From: Tamarix chinensis
Taxonomy: Eukaryota > Streptophyta > Magnoliopsida > Caryophyllales > Tamaricaceae
Assembly (NCBI GenBank): GCA_030549775.1
Contig: CM060177.1
Coordinates: forward strand, 68,253,638 to 68,317,637
Direction of reading: 5' to 3'
DNA: 64,000 nucleotides
The notes beneath the pieces are model-generated. The model saw only the letters and a list, made by a program, of their open reading frames with translations. It searched no databases and was not told the origin of the DNA. The position numbers and the translations under genes were made by a program. Position 1 is the stretch's first letter; every line of letters starts with the position of its first letter. Shown in pieces: positions 1 to 11,598 of this stretch.

Positions 1-2265
1 AAAAAATGAAATCCCGAAACTAGCCCCTTCCCCTCTCTTCCTTTTCTTTTCCTCTTCTCTTCTTTCCCTTCTCTTTTCTTTCTCCTTTCCCGACCTGTCC
101 CTGTTCTGCACCCAAAAATGCAGCCCTCATCTCCATCTTCTCCTTGCTTCTCCACGCTACCCGACCTCCAGCCGTCGCCGACCACAACCGCCGCACAACA
201 GCCACCGCAAATGCTGCAGCAACAGCCGCAACAAATGCAGCCGAAGTGCAGCAGCAGCGGATGGAAGCAGTAGCAGCGAACAGGAGTGACACGCCGCCGC
301 TGTCGGGTCACCGTCGACGTCGCCCGACCACCGGCGAGCACTATTCGACCTCCAGCGAAGCTTCTCCCGCCTTCTCTTGTCTCGATTTGCTAATTCTTGT
401 TTGGTATAAATTCTGAAAACCCTAACATTGGAATTAATTAATTGAGTATGAATTAGCTCATGAAAAGCTAAATTGATTGTTTGATTATGTATATATATGT
501 TGTATGATTGATTTAGAGTGGTTAATTTTGGTGTATTTGGTTGATTTGTGAAAATTGAATTTTTGGCCGGGTTATGCCCGATTTTTTTCGGATTCGTCCG
601 ATTTAGCTACTTTGGGTAAATTGATTTTTCAATATGCTGTGGAATGTATCTAATTTCATGCTGGAACTTTCAATTTGATAAATTTATGCCGAATTAATCG
701 GAATTAACCTTCTATGTCAAAATCCATGTGTGATGAAATTGGGTTGCATAATTGAATCGTTTTACTCAATCGATTTTGTAATATCGTTTGAAATGTATTT
801 AATTTTATATCCGAAGTGTTGATTTGGGAAAATTGTATGAAATTGATCGGAATTGGATTTTTATGTCAAAACTCTTACGGGTTTAAATTGGATTGGGTAA
901 TCAAGCTGTTTCATTCAATTGATTATATAATTTACATTAGAATACATTTAATTACATTTCTGAATTGTCAATTTATATATTTTAGCAAGAATTGATCGGA
1001 TTAGCGTTCCGGGCATAAAAACCCTAATTGTACTAAATTGGGTATTTCTTTTATTGGTTTTAATTAATTGATTATTTGATATGTTATAACATGTGTTTAA
1101 TTTCATTTCTAAACATTCAATTTAATTAAATTTATAGAATTTAATCGAATTGCATTTTCGGGCCTAAAACCCTATATTTCAAATGAAATTATGAAATTGA
1201 TTATTTGTATGGTCGTTTTTCTAAAATTGAATTTATAGAAATAGTTGAAATGATCCTATATGCGTTCTAATACCTTCGATTATAATTAATTGATTTGAAT
1301 TATTCGAATTTATGTCATGGGTTGTGAAACACTAATTTCGGAAACCGATAGTCTCAAGTTGGCTACTCGGAAGATTACTTTTGTTAAAATTGATTATTTA
1401 GATTTATTTAAAATTAGTTTAATAGTACTCTTAAGCTATCAATTTGAGATAATAAAAGTTAATTAGTAGGTTCGTAGTGTGGGCATTAAAAGCCCTAATT
1501 TTCGGAGACGGTTTTATATAATTAATTATGCTATGCTTCTTTTACCTAATCGATTTCGGTATTTGACTTTAAATCATTTGAATTATGTTTTTATCTTATC
1601 GGGTTAGATTTGGTTCTATGTAAAAGGTTGGTTGTCCTTTGGATTGTAAAACCTAATGAATAAGTCATTTTTGATAAAATAGCTTATAATCTATTATTCT
1701 TTTCCCGACATTCCAAATCAATTTGAAATGTCCCAAGTGATGTGCGTTAATCCGATTTGGTTAATATTTAATTTTAAATCTTAATCGAGCTACGCTAGCA
1801 AGTCATAGGTTTTATGCACGTTTTTCAAGAAAGGTTGTTTGTGTCCGTTTGTGTTGATTTTATTATAATTGAATTGTTGATCGATAAGATAGTTTCTAAC
1901 CTAGTTCCGATTTCCATCGGTGATCTAGGAAAACATTCTTGTGGATTGTCGAGCTTTTGATAACTCTCTCTTTCTCAATTTGCTTAGCTAGCTTCGGACT
2001 TAGGTAAGTCATTACTTACCTTTAGTTATGACGGATTCTCAATGTATGTCTACTTGGAGTGAAAGGTGATGATGATGATTATCGATTATTTAATTATGTC
2101 AAGCATATGCTATGTTCTATATGGCAATTGCATGAATATATGGATTTGTAGCCTCAATACAACGCGTGTTAATATGACGCTTGGATATTATACGCGGGTA
2201 AGTGTGTGAAGGGCTGAGTATGGATTGAAATTGCATGATACCTTATGCTGTATTTTATGCCATGG

Positions 2266-2480
2266 ACTCATTCGACTTTAATGCTCCTAAAGTTATTCGG
2301 CTTTAATGCCTCATGAATTGGATCGGCTTTAATGCCTCTGGAATCGATTGGATTTAATGCCACTTAAATTGATCGGCTTTAATGCCATTTGGATTGGTTC
2401 GGCTTTAATGCCATTTGGATTGGTTCAGCTTTAACGCCGCTTAGATGGTTCGGCTTTAATGCTGCTTGGCTTTAATGCCA
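2266..2480 (+). repeat. LTR-A minisatellite, ~26-bp unit
   Basis: About eight degenerate tandem units with the core TTCGGCTTTAATGCC and a variable spacer such as ATTTGGATTGG. The same motif occurs inverted (GGCATTAAAGCC) in LTR-B at 29617-29880 and in none of the other long LTRs, so it marks the A/B subfamily. Confidence 0.85.
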
Positions 2481-2572
2481 TTTGAAATTGATATAATAAT
2501 GGAAAGTCATTGTGTTGATGGATGTGAGCTAAGTGCTGTTATGTGGGCCTGATTTATGATTAACTAAATTCT

Positions 2573-2800
2573 TGAATAAAATATTAATCACTTAAAGTGA
2601 AAGATCTTGAGTTGGGACTTGTATCACTCGGGGTAGCTATCCGAGTTAGGTTTGGTATTCACTTGGTACCATTTCGGTGTTTTTATATTCTGTGATCCCG
2701 GGTGCCTTACGAGGTCTGGAGAGGCCCTCTTCTACTCTATAGGTGTCTCAATATATTTCGGCCCTATAGGGGGTATGCATACTTAAGTGATTAGGTGTCC
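2573..2800 (+). promoter_or_regulatory. Conserved palindrome boxes of the long-LTR family (LTR-A copy)
   Basis: Box 1 is CACTTAAAGTG (2589-2599), followed by AAAGATCTTGAG. Box 2 is GTATGCATAC (2773-2782), inside GGGGGTATGCATACTTA and followed by a TTAGGTGTCC segment. Both are self-complementary and recur at matching places in B (29516-29526 and 29322-29331), C (box 2 at 42392-42401) and E (57509-57519 and 57346-57355), although the surrounding sequence has diverged. The function is unknown; protein-binding sites are one reading. Confidence 0.5.
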
Positions 2801-3868
2801 TATTTATTGGTGGTCTGTTACGTTTCTGGGCGGGCCAACTAGGGCTAGTACCGTTCGAGTACTAGATTAGTTGTTACGATCTTTGAGTCTCCATCCTCAA
2901 GAAAATATAATTAAACAGTTGTGATTACGATAAAGGAATATAATAATCATGAATTATTCTCGTTGGCTCTTGGACTTTATGTTCTATTTCCTATACATGT
3001 CTCTTGATTCTATCTTACAATAATGTTTCCATATGACAAATGTGCGCATTCAATTATCATATGATCTATTATTCAAAGCACATGTGGGACTTGTGTGTAG
3101 AATGATACCTTCTAGGGTAGCATGTGATTATGATTTTCTTGTAAGCTTGTACCTTATGTATTGTTATGTCTGGTCATGTATTATAAGCGTGAGTCTGTGA
3201 CTCCATGTTTTATGGTGTGTGTATCATATGTATAATCGAGCATGAATTACTGCATGAGTAGAATGACGTATGTATCGCATATATAATTGAACATAAGTAT
3301 TGTAAGCTGAATGTTGCCTTATCTTATATGTATTATGTTTCTTTCCAAGAGTAGGGTAGTCTTGATTTACTTAGTACCGGACCCGTACTGATACTACCTT
3401 GATTGTTTGGGTCCTGTGATGATTCACTGATGGTGGGGAGCAGACCATTTGTGCAGGTTCAATATTAAATATGTTATTGTTGGGAGGAATATTTTCCTTG
3501 GATTTTGAGAGTAGGTTATCCGGTGATTCGATTTGGCAAATAAAGTTGGCTCCACTGTTGGGATGCCCCTTGGTTCTCTTTTTAGATTTTATTGTATCTT
3601 AAATGTATTATTTTGGTGTATAAATCATTCATCTGATTTGTATTTAGTTGGTTTGTGATTTTGTGGGAGATGTATTTGGATTTAATATCCTTTATCTTTT
3701 TAAGTTTTAAAGTCCAGGATTATTTTACAGGTATCTGTTGATTTATTCAACGATAATTTTATCCAGCGACATTGTTCACTTTCCATCTGTATGTGGATAT
3801 CTCCTTGTGGGAGTTTATTCTCACTGCATAGATGTTGGTTGAATTTTATTGGACAGGTTTTAGCCTTG

Positions 3869-4003
3869 CATCTAGCATTAGATATATGGTGGACATTTAT
3901 CTTGTGTTAGGTGTGGCGGTAACATTTCCCAAATTGTGTTTTAGCTTCCGCATTATTCTTTTAAATTCGAAATTTTTCAGGAGTGAAATTTGGGGGTGTT
4001 ACA
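3869..4003 (+). other. Two 3'-terminal hairpins of LTR-A
   Basis: Hairpin 1 pairs CATCTAGCA (3869-3877) with TGTTAGGTG (3905-3913), 9 pairs counting two G:T wobbles. Hairpin 2 pairs GTAACATTTCCCAAATT (3919-3935) with AATTTGGGGGTGTTAC (3987-4002), which is the LTR terminus. Equivalent structures are found in the other copies. Confidence 0.6.
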
Positions 4004-4990
4004 AAATCAAGCAACCGTCTCCAGTTGTGATATTCAAGCAAAGCCCCATAAAAATTATAGTATCATCTACAAACTGAAGATGATTAACATCACAATTATC
4101 CTTCCCCACTTCCAAGCCACAAATCAACCCTTTATTCCTACCTCTTCTAATAAGTTGATTGAATGCCTCCACCGCCAAAACAAACAAAAATGGGGATATG
4201 GGATCCCCTTTCCTGAGACCCCTTCTCAACTTAAAGGGTATAGATGGAGTCCCAATAACAAGTACATAAATATTGGTTGTTAAAATACATTCCTTTATCC
4301 AACCTCTCCAAATGCTACCAAAACCCATGATGCTCATGATTCTATCCACAAAATCCCATCTTATACTAGCATATGCCTTTTGGAAATCTAGCTTGATCAT
4401 TACCCCTTTTGTTCCTCTTTTGTTCTTAAACCATTGAACTATCTCATTTGATACCAGAACCCCATCAAGAATGCTTCTTCCTTCGATGAATGGTGATTAT
4501 GGATCACAAACCAAACTACTCATAACTTGCTTTAAGCTATGCGCCAAAATCTTTGAAATGACCTTATAGATACATCTTATCAAGCTGATTAGCTTCCTCT
4601 GGCTTCTCCACTGTGGGGGATCAAAGTAAGTAAAGTGGTATTTGAACCTTTTGGCATTCTACTCAACAAAAAGAACTCCAAAATAGAATCAGTGAACTTT
4701 TCCGTGATGACCCCCCACATTTTTTGGGTGAACCCCATATGATACCAGTCATACCCCGGAGCTTTAAGAGGTGCACAATCCCAAATCATCTTTCTGACTT
4801 GCTCCCTTCTAGGAATGTTATCCAAGTCTCGACTCTGCTCCTTTGAAATCTTGCTAAAGCCCTCTTTAGAGATACTTATTTCTAGTAAGTCCGCCCTACT
4901 ATAAAGGCCTTCAAAGTAATCCACAATCACTTGTTTAATTTTTTTAGGATTAGTAATCGCTTTGCCCTTCTCCACAAGCCTGTTAATCAT
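4004..4990 (-). pseudogene. LINE reverse transcriptase, broken
   Basis: The N-terminal part (4990-4589) carries the thumb/finger region typical of plant L1 elements, with APLKAPGYDWYHMGF (usual form KAPGPDG) and SNTTLLTLIPH. After a gap with stops, the segment from 4400 downward has IKLDFQKAYASIRW (palm, catalytic Asp), RRGLRKGDPISPFLFVL (the QGDPLSPYLF box) and LQFVDDTIIF (the F-A-D-D catalytic box, with Val for Ala). It would make cDNA by target-primed reverse transcription. The frame is broken between 4589 and 4400, and the end is cut by LTR-A. Confidence 0.85.
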
Positions 4991-5250
4991 AGCCTTCTTC
5001 TTTCTTATAGTTTCCGTAGTGTGAAAGAACTTTGTATTCCTATCTCATTCCTGAAACCTTTTAACCATAGCAACCTACATCCAGTACGCTTATTTTCTCT
5101 TATTCCATTTCCAGAGTTGATTTTCAAAAGCTGCTCTTCTAGCGATCTTCTCTTCATCTCTATTAGTGACATCATCAGGATTACCTATCTTTATCAATTC
5201 TAACTCCAGCAACTTAATTTTTGAATCAATACCAGAAACACATCTTTATT

Positions 5251-5943
5251 CTAGACTTTCAACATACCCTTCATCTTTTTTAGCCTGTCTTGACACGAAC
5301 CCCCTTCCACCTTGACCCAACAATTTGCCACGAAGCTTTGAAAATTTGGACGTGAGAACCACAAATCCCACGATTTAAAAGGCTTCAGCCCATCACCCCC
5401 AGGCCTGATAGAGAGACAAATCGGAGTATGATCCGATAAACACCGATCTAATGCTAAACTATTTAAATCTGGAAAAGCAGATAACCAAGCTATATTAATT
5501 AAAAAGCGATCTAAAAGATTGGATGAATTGGCCCTTATCCACGAAAACTTCACATTAGACAGTGGTAGGTTAAGGAGCCCCATCCTCTCAATCCAATCAT
5601 TAAAGGAACTGACACTGCTTATATCCACGTGACCCCCTTTTGTCTCACTCTGGTGTCGTACCTCATTAAAATCCCCTATCACCAAAAGCAGCCTATGATA
5701 GTGCTATCCCACATCCCACAACTCTTCCCACAAATCCTTCCTATCTCTTGGATTAGAGAAGCCATAAACAAGTAACAACGTAGAGTCAAAAGGAATAGGT
5801 CCCAGACCTCCTTCAATTAGAATCCATCTATTAGGCTTCCTGATATTATGCACACTAAACCACTGTGAATCCCACCTAATGATTAAACCCCCACTCCTTC
5901 CTTGAGCTGGTAAATCACTCCACTTAATCCCCCATTCCTCCAA
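5251..5943 (-). pseudogene. LINE apurinic-like endonuclease domain, broken
   Basis: Two adjacent minus-strand frames (5943-5704 and 5685-5251) cover an exonuclease-endonuclease-phosphatase fold. Visible landmarks are GRSGGLIIRWD, a VYGFSNPRDRKDLWEEL stretch, IGDFNEV (catalytic Asp and Asn), WIRANSSNLLDRFLI and LSDHTPICL (catalytic Asp-His). The domain nicks target DNA in L1-type LINEs. A stop/frameshift near 5700 separates the halves. The reverse transcriptase follows downstream, after a stop-rich linker at 5250-4990. Confidence 0.85.
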
Positions 5944-6261
5944 ACCTTATTCTTCTATATATCCGACACCACTTGATGTTTTGTTTCTACTAACCCACAT
6001 ATCCATGGCCTCTCTTTTGCAATCAACGTCCGAATACATGAAAGTTTGCCTGTAGCACCAATTCCCTTTACATTCAAACTTAATGTTATCATAGATAAAA
6101 CACTAATCATCAACATCCCGAGCCAAACAACCTCCCTTGCCTTACCTTCTTTTTTGCCTTTATTTGACTTCTTCTCAACCCTTCAATTTTTCTAAACACT
6201 TCCTTGCTTCTTTTGAAGATAGTCCTATCTCCATCCCAAGTTTCCAAGGGACTCTTGCTTC

Positions 6262-7150
6262 TTACTTCTCTTCCTCCTCCACCCTACACTCCTCAAAGAT
6301 TTTACCCATTGAAACCAAGTCTTTGGATAAAGATACAACCAACAAATTAACATTGTCACCCTCAAAACCAGGTGGGGAGGCTAAACTAACTTGTGAAGAG
6401 TCCCTCTCCTTTTTCCCACTGTCTTTTTGCTCTAATTTTTCCTCATCTCGTAGCACATGTTGAAACCTCACCAATTTTTTATGCCTCTTCCAATCTTCTA
6501 TCAGTCTCCTTTCCCCCTCCAAATTATGACCAAAACTTACCATTTTAGTGCTGGAAGACATAGCTGAATTTTCATCAATTCGGCCCTAATAGATCCTTCC
6601 ACTTGGTACCTCACTGACAACCATCACTCCTCTAGTCAGTGCCTCCACTTCTCACGAAATCCTATCATCTGTAGCCCTTGCTAAACCTGCCCTTTCCTTG
6701 TAGCAAATAGAATTCAATAGTTCTCCCTCCCCCCAATGCTCAAAGTAGCAGCCTTCGATGCATGGATCAGCATTAAATGCCACGTCTGCTAATTCATCAC
6801 CCCACCAAGAGGACAACACCTTCACGCTTTGACTACTGGACTGTTGGTTTCCTTCTCCTACATTTTTGGCCTTCCACTATACTGATCGCCTACCTCCTCA
6901 AACGACGAGGCAATAGGCTGGATATCCTTCCTTTGCAGCTTGTTCTATTGCCATAGGATGAAGTCTTGGCCTACCTCCTACGCCACAATCAACACCTCCT
7001 TCCCTTCAACACACACAAGTATTTTATCCTTGATTTCCTCCAAATTTTTGGTGTCAATAAACACCCTAGTGGCTTCTAATGTGTCCCCATAATCTTTGAT
7101 TTCCTCCCAACAAATCCATCTCCTACTCCGGCTCTGCTAAGGTTTATTGG
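6262..7150 (-). pseudogene. LINE ORF1-like region, decayed
   Basis: The minus-strand translation from about 7150 to 6960 gives an EIKDYGDTLEATRVFID stretch followed by KDKILVCVEGKEV, resembling the segment after DUF4283 in plant L1 ORF1 proteins (nucleic-acid-binding, Gag-like). A stop interrupts it near 6985. Further down, 6561-6262 is an open charged stretch of 99 codons that links ORF1 to the endonuclease and has no motif I recognise. The assignment rests on position and weak similarity. Confidence 0.5.
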
Positions 7151-9646
7151 GAATAAATATTTTAAACCCAAGAGGGAACGATTTGACAGGCACGCAAATT
7201 ATGTTATATAAATAGTAATTCATTTCACATAGTGCAGGGGCCAGTCGAGGAATGGCCTCTTTTATTCTCATTCTTCTCGACTCAGATTATATAAAAATAA
7301 ATAACATAATATTCTATTTTAAATACCAACGTTACTGTCATAGAAATATTTTACTTTCTATTATCATTTCTATTCATGTCATATTTATATAAAACAAAAA
7401 AGGAACTTGTGGGGGGGGGTGGAGAAACGAATGAAGAATGATTGCCCGATAACATATAGTGGTAATCTATAATAGGTTGTTTTTTCGATTACTACCTTGT
7501 TTGCTGTCCTCCTTTATTGCTACATACTACGTCGGTCTGAACCTTGGGTAATCTATAACTTGAATTAGGAAGGAAGACAAAATTACCACTTCCTAGAGAA
7601 ACATAGAGAAAGATTTAGCTAGAAGCAACTTAGCTTCCTACAAAATCTATCTCTTTCTTGCTTAAGTATAAAACAAGAGGGAGTTAGAGAAAGAAATAGA
7701 AGAGTGAATGGAATTAAAATATAAGTCCTTGAGCACACAAATATTTCATACGCTAAAAGAAAGATGAGAAGAAAGGGTGATTAAGGTTATTTATAGCCAA
7801 TGAATCGATTAATGAAGGAGTGGGGTTATAGAAAACCCTAATTTTACCATTTAAATCCAAGATAAACATGTGGATTTATCGAGAATATGTTAACTTCCCT
7901 TTCAAAGTTCAAATAGTGATTTTCTAGAGAATGTAGATCAAGCTCAGCTAAACCATATCAAACACGAGAAGGGAAATATAAGGTTAGCATGGGAAGGGAA
8001 TCTTCCAACTCTACAGTGATAGTTTAAAAATTGAAGTATACTTCCAGAGATGTGTAGAAGAGAGGGAAAGAAGAAGACAAGAGTGACATCATCCTGTCCC
8101 ATAATTCTCAAAATCAAGTCCTTGAATATGTTTGAAGTAGCAACTAAAGATGAATAAATGATAAAAAGGGTTAAAGATCACTTAACAACAGCTTAGAGTT
8201 GGATTATCAAAGTTCCATTTTAATGCAATAATTTTTCAGAAAATCAAGCTTACAAAAAAAACTCTGCCTGAGAAACCAATTAATCGATCTAGCTAGATAT
8301 GAGTATTAGTTTTTTTTTCCAAACCAATCGATTGGTTTAGTCCACCTAAAAACTTGTTTTATTTAAATTTTCAAACTTTTCTCAAATTCATTTTTACCTC
8401 AAATACAATTATAGTTATAAATCGAGATCAAACATTATCAAATTTTATTAAACAGAATAATTTCTCATTCTATAAATCTTATAAAAAAATACGTGGTATT
8501 ACATGAATATACTCAAAAGATATTGTTTGTATGATTGAGATCGAGTGAGCAAATGCATGTATTGTGGATATTTTATTGTAGTTTTCTATTTTAGTTGGTT
8601 ATTTGTGGTATTGAAATAATAAGAATAATTGAGTTTTATTGCTAGTTAGTCATATGGCCGCCATTGGTTTTACACTACAAATTTGTATGTCATTTATTTC
8701 ATTTTGGGTTAGCAATAAAGTTATGCAGGGGAGAGAGTGAGGGAAAATGAGAGAAGAGAAAGAGGGTGGGGGGGGGGGGTTCAACTTCTATTTTTAATTA
8801 TTTTTTGGTGGAATGGAAGATAATGAGGTCCACTACGTGGCTCGTCGGCCTTTGTGAAGTCTCAAATCAGAAATGGTCTAAAAGCTTCATCGGTGCATTT
8901 GACGTAGGCCAACTTTTGAGGCCATTCATTGTGACAAAAATTATAATACTAAAAAGAAAAACTAAAACTAAAACTTTTGAGGCCATCAATTTACCTCTAA
9001 TACACCTCGCGCTTGGAGTACAAACATTTGTTACCACATTCAACTAACTCTAATTGCACGCTAATTATTTTTTATTACGTCCCAAAAAAGTCTTTTTGTT
9101 AATGAGTTATACTCTTTCTGTATAAAATAAATTATTTTATCCTTACATTCCTACCCCAAAAAAACCATTCTAGATACTTAACACCTACTTTTAAATTTTA
9201 ATTTTATATTTTTTTTACTATCTATATATTAAATAATTTATTATTTTTTAACACAAGATGTATTTATAATTTTAAAACTATTTTTGTTATTATTATAAAA
9301 AGTATATATATATATATATATATATATTAATAGAATTTTCTTTTTTTGGTATAAAGAGGGAGTGTATGTTTAGTTAGTGACCCAACCAAAGTTACAAAGA
9401 ATCGTAGCTGTCCCATATTGAATATATAGATCATAGATGTCCGCCCAACCAACTCACTACTCCTAAGCAAGCCCAAGCTAGCCCCACCGACCGGTCCAAG
9501 TCATAAATTTGTTAAGAATATTCTAGCTCAGGTAGACATACATCCCTGCCTCCTCCATGCGTCTCGAGGAAACACTTGATCCACCCTTAGACAACGCACA
9601 TACAACTTCCCGTATTTTCGAGCATCCCAAATTAAATTTAGCCTGT
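7151..9646. other. Spacer without a recognisable gene
   Basis: AT-rich single-copy-looking DNA. It holds a G9-10 run near 7410, a G12 run at 8768-8779 and a (TA)n microsatellite at about 9305-9328. No coding pattern, terminal repeats or tRNA were seen. The last ~200 bp is presumably the upstream region of the DUF761 gene. Confidence 0.6.
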
Positions 9647-9654
9647 TATAAATA
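9647..9654 (+). promoter_or_regulatory. TATA box of the DUF761 gene
   Basis: TATAAATA lies 205 bp before the start codon at 9859 and is followed by a C/T-rich stretch where transcription would begin, near 9680. That implies a 5' UTR of roughly 180 nt. A second weaker candidate, CTATATATA, lies at about 9762. Confidence 0.6.
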
Positions 9655-9858
9655 CAATTCATCCTCTAATTTCTCGAAGTTCATCACCCCAAACATAATC
9701 TTTCCTCCCAACTTGCAACCCTGCATTAATTGCAGGGAAGAGCGGCTTGGGAACAGCATTCTATATATATTCGGTGATTAGTTAGAAATCAAATGAATCG
9801 CTATTAGGGCAATTCAATCAATCGTCTTCATTATTATCATCAGCGATCGTTAGTAGTC

Positions 9859-10485
9859 ATGAACAGAAACTTCACCCGCAACGGCACCATCGACGCCACC
9901 TCCATGCCGGGAAAGAAAGCAGGCAATGAGGCCACCGCCATCCCAATTCATACCCCGTTCAATAATAAGCTTAAACCACCACCGACTCCGAAAGATATGA
10001 AGAAGGGTAGTGGTCCGGTAAACTTCTTTAGGGTGGCATTATACATGTTAAGTCGCAAGAACAAAAAGTCAAAGCCCTTGCCGGTTGATTCTTCGTTGAC
10101 AAGGTTAGTGGGGTCCTTTCGTCCTCTCCACCTTCAAGACAATGATAGCCAATTGTCACCCTCGGCCCCTGCATCACCATCACCGCAATCGGACGCAGGT
10201 CTTGTTTTTCCTCACCGACAGGCTTCTGCTGTTGAGGGTTTCATCTCATCAGCCGCATCATCCTCCTCCTCGTCTTCTTATGAAGGGATGAGTCGATACG
10301 CATCCGCGCAGAACTTACAAGAACTTGATTGTGAGGACGACGACGAGGAGAATGGGGACAGTGACTCATACTACGATGGCATTGAAGGGGATGAAATGAT
10401 TGATACTAAAGCTGAGGAGTTCATTGCTCAGTTTTATCGACAGGCGAGGATGAATAAACTCGGTCGCGTTCGTCCGTGTATGTGA
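9859..10485 (+). CDS. DUF761 domain protein (208 aa), single exon
   Basis: An uninterrupted frame with coding-like composition, unlike anything else in the window. The protein has a basic N-terminus, a conserved-looking hydrophobic/basic patch (VNFFRVALYMLSRKNKK, residues ~54-70), a serine run (~131-140), an acidic stretch (~157-180) and a C-terminal motif TKAEEFIAQFYRQARMNKL (~183-201). That motif, short, helical and of AEEFI.xFYxQ form, defines plant DUF761 (cotton-fibre-expressed type) proteins. Members of ~150-350 aa are common, often stress- or hormone-induced, with no known biochemistry. The first ATG after the TATA box is used. No signal peptide or membrane segment is evident. No neighbour is functionally linked, and it is the only intact gene seen. 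Family assignment is confident; the role is unknown. Confidence 0.9.
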   Translation: MNRNFTRNGTIDATSMPGKKAGNEATAIPIHTPFNNKLKPPPTPKDMKKGSGPVNFFRVALYMLSRKNKKSKPLPVDSSLTRLVGSFRPLHLQDNDSQLSPSAPASPSPQSDAGLVFPHRQASAVEGFISSAASSSSSSSYEGMSRYASAQNLQELDCEDDDEENGDSDSYYDGIEGDEMIDTKAEEFIAQFYRQARMNKLGRVRPCM

Positions 10486-11254
10486 GAGTTAGGGAACTAA
10501 ATTAATAATTGGCACATAAACACACGCACGTATCTAATCAATTTCCCATCATATTGAGGACGATGATACGATCAAGGCTGGTTGAACAGAAGTATAGTAA
10601 GAGTTTGGGAATCACGTGCGCAATTTTCGTTTCGTTATGGTAGTGAACGTACATGCATGTTCTAGGAGATAACGTGCACGTTGATCTTCTTCCTCGTTGT
10701 CTAATTTATCTCTTCATCGTTTTTTTCTTTTTTCTTTTCATCTTGAGTAATCTTTTTCCATTGAAGTGTATTCTTTGTTGTGGGTCGACCATACTATTAC
10801 GTCTCATGCACCTGGAGTTGGACTTAATTCTTATGTCTTAAAATCAATTAATATGTGCTCTTCTTTATTGTAATCGTCAATTATGCTCCGTGATCGATCA
10901 GGCCATATCACATTTTTTCATTCATTCCGTAAGATGATGATATTTCATCTTTTTCTTTGATCAGAAATTCATTTTTTATCGAAAGAAGCCCATGATGCAG
11001 GACTGATATTTTTTTGTGGCTAGATTGAAAGACATAAATCATTAGGTCAATTTGATCCAACCACTTGTACCTCATTTAGTATATTATGGTTTATTTCCAG
11101 AAAAAATAAAAATACAATAAAATGTATGAAAATAATATTATAATTGTACTAAATATATAAATGCTGCAAATAAATTCAGTCGAAGTAATAATTCTCATTC
11201 AGAGATGTTGGTGAAAAACAATGGTGTTATTTTTTAATAATCGTTTGAGAACTA
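10486..11254. other. 3' flank of the DUF761 gene and spacer
   Basis: Contains the 3' UTR (T-rich from about 10690) and AT-rich spacer up to the Copia target site GTAGA at 11255-11259. No canonical AATAAA was found in the first 300 nt; several near-matches make the poly(A) site uncertain. No other gene. Confidence 0.5.
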
Positions 11255-11259
11255 GTAGA

Positions 11260-11547
11260 TGTTAGAGATAAAAGCTCACTGATCACACGTGAACCTCAAC
11301 AGCACAATTCACTCAACAAACTCCCAGAAGACTCTAAAGACTTGGTAGCAGATAGCCAGCAAAACTTCCAAGAATAAAGGAACCACTTACTGCTGGATCA
11401 CTCATTCAAAATACCTTCAAAATACTTATGTAACTACTGGCCAAAATATCTCCGCTCGATATGTGCTGATATGTATATATATATGTACTATAACTCAATT
11501 GAGGGTGTGTAAATTAATAAAAACAAAAATCACTTTCAATCACTTTA
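11260..11547 (+). repeat. Copia 5' LTR
   Basis: Starts TGTTAGAG. Aligns with the 3' LTR over its length with scattered substitutions and small indels. A TATA-like TATATATATATG stretch lies near 11474. The right limit is set by the primer site and by the TSD after the 3' LTR. The end ...CACTTTA lacks the usual CA, so the true limit could be CA at 11542. Confidence 0.85.
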
Positions 11548-11558
11548 TGGTATCAGAC
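11548..11558 (+). other. Copia primer-binding site
   Basis: TGGTATCAGAC directly follows the 5' LTR and matches the first bases of the usual plant Copia site for initiator-Met tRNA (TGGTATCAGAGC). Confidence 0.8.
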
Positions 11559-11598
11559 TAACAGAGCCTAAAAAGCTAGCTTTCACAAGCATCCTAAC

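Larger units (their letters stand above)
1..4003 (+). mobile_element. LTR-A: long non-coding solo LTR, 5' end beyond the window
   Basis: Non-coding DNA ending in GGGGGTGTTACA at 4003, the 3' terminus shared by LTR-1, -3, -C and others here. Order along it: pyrimidine-rich island (about 20-400), AT-rich body, minisatellite (2266-2480), palindromes at 2589-2599 and 2773-2782, and a 3' stem-loop region (3869-4003). An inverted relative, LTR-B, lies at 28062-32986 with the same order and the same minisatellite. The sequence right of 4003 is the inside of a LINE, so LTR-A inserted into that LINE; the target duplication would begin AAATC at 4004. No primer-binding site follows 4003, so this is a solo LTR or the 3' LTR of an element. 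The termini and length fit Del/Tekay chromovirus LTRs, but this is inference. Confidence 0.8.
4004..7150 (-). mobile_element. Degenerate L1-type LINE retrotransposon, interrupted by LTR-A
   Basis: Read on the minus strand from about 7150 leftward, the sequence gives, in order, an ORF1-like segment, an endonuclease with GDFNEV and SDHTPI motifs, and a non-LTR reverse transcriptase ending just past FVDDT at 4004. This is the order of plant L1 LINEs. The reverse transcriptase C-terminus, 3' UTR and poly(A) tail are missing because LTR-A inserted at 4003/4004; the rest should lie left of the window. All frames carry stops and frameshifts, so it is dead. The 5' limit near 7150 is approximate and no target duplication was found. 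Confidence 0.85.
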
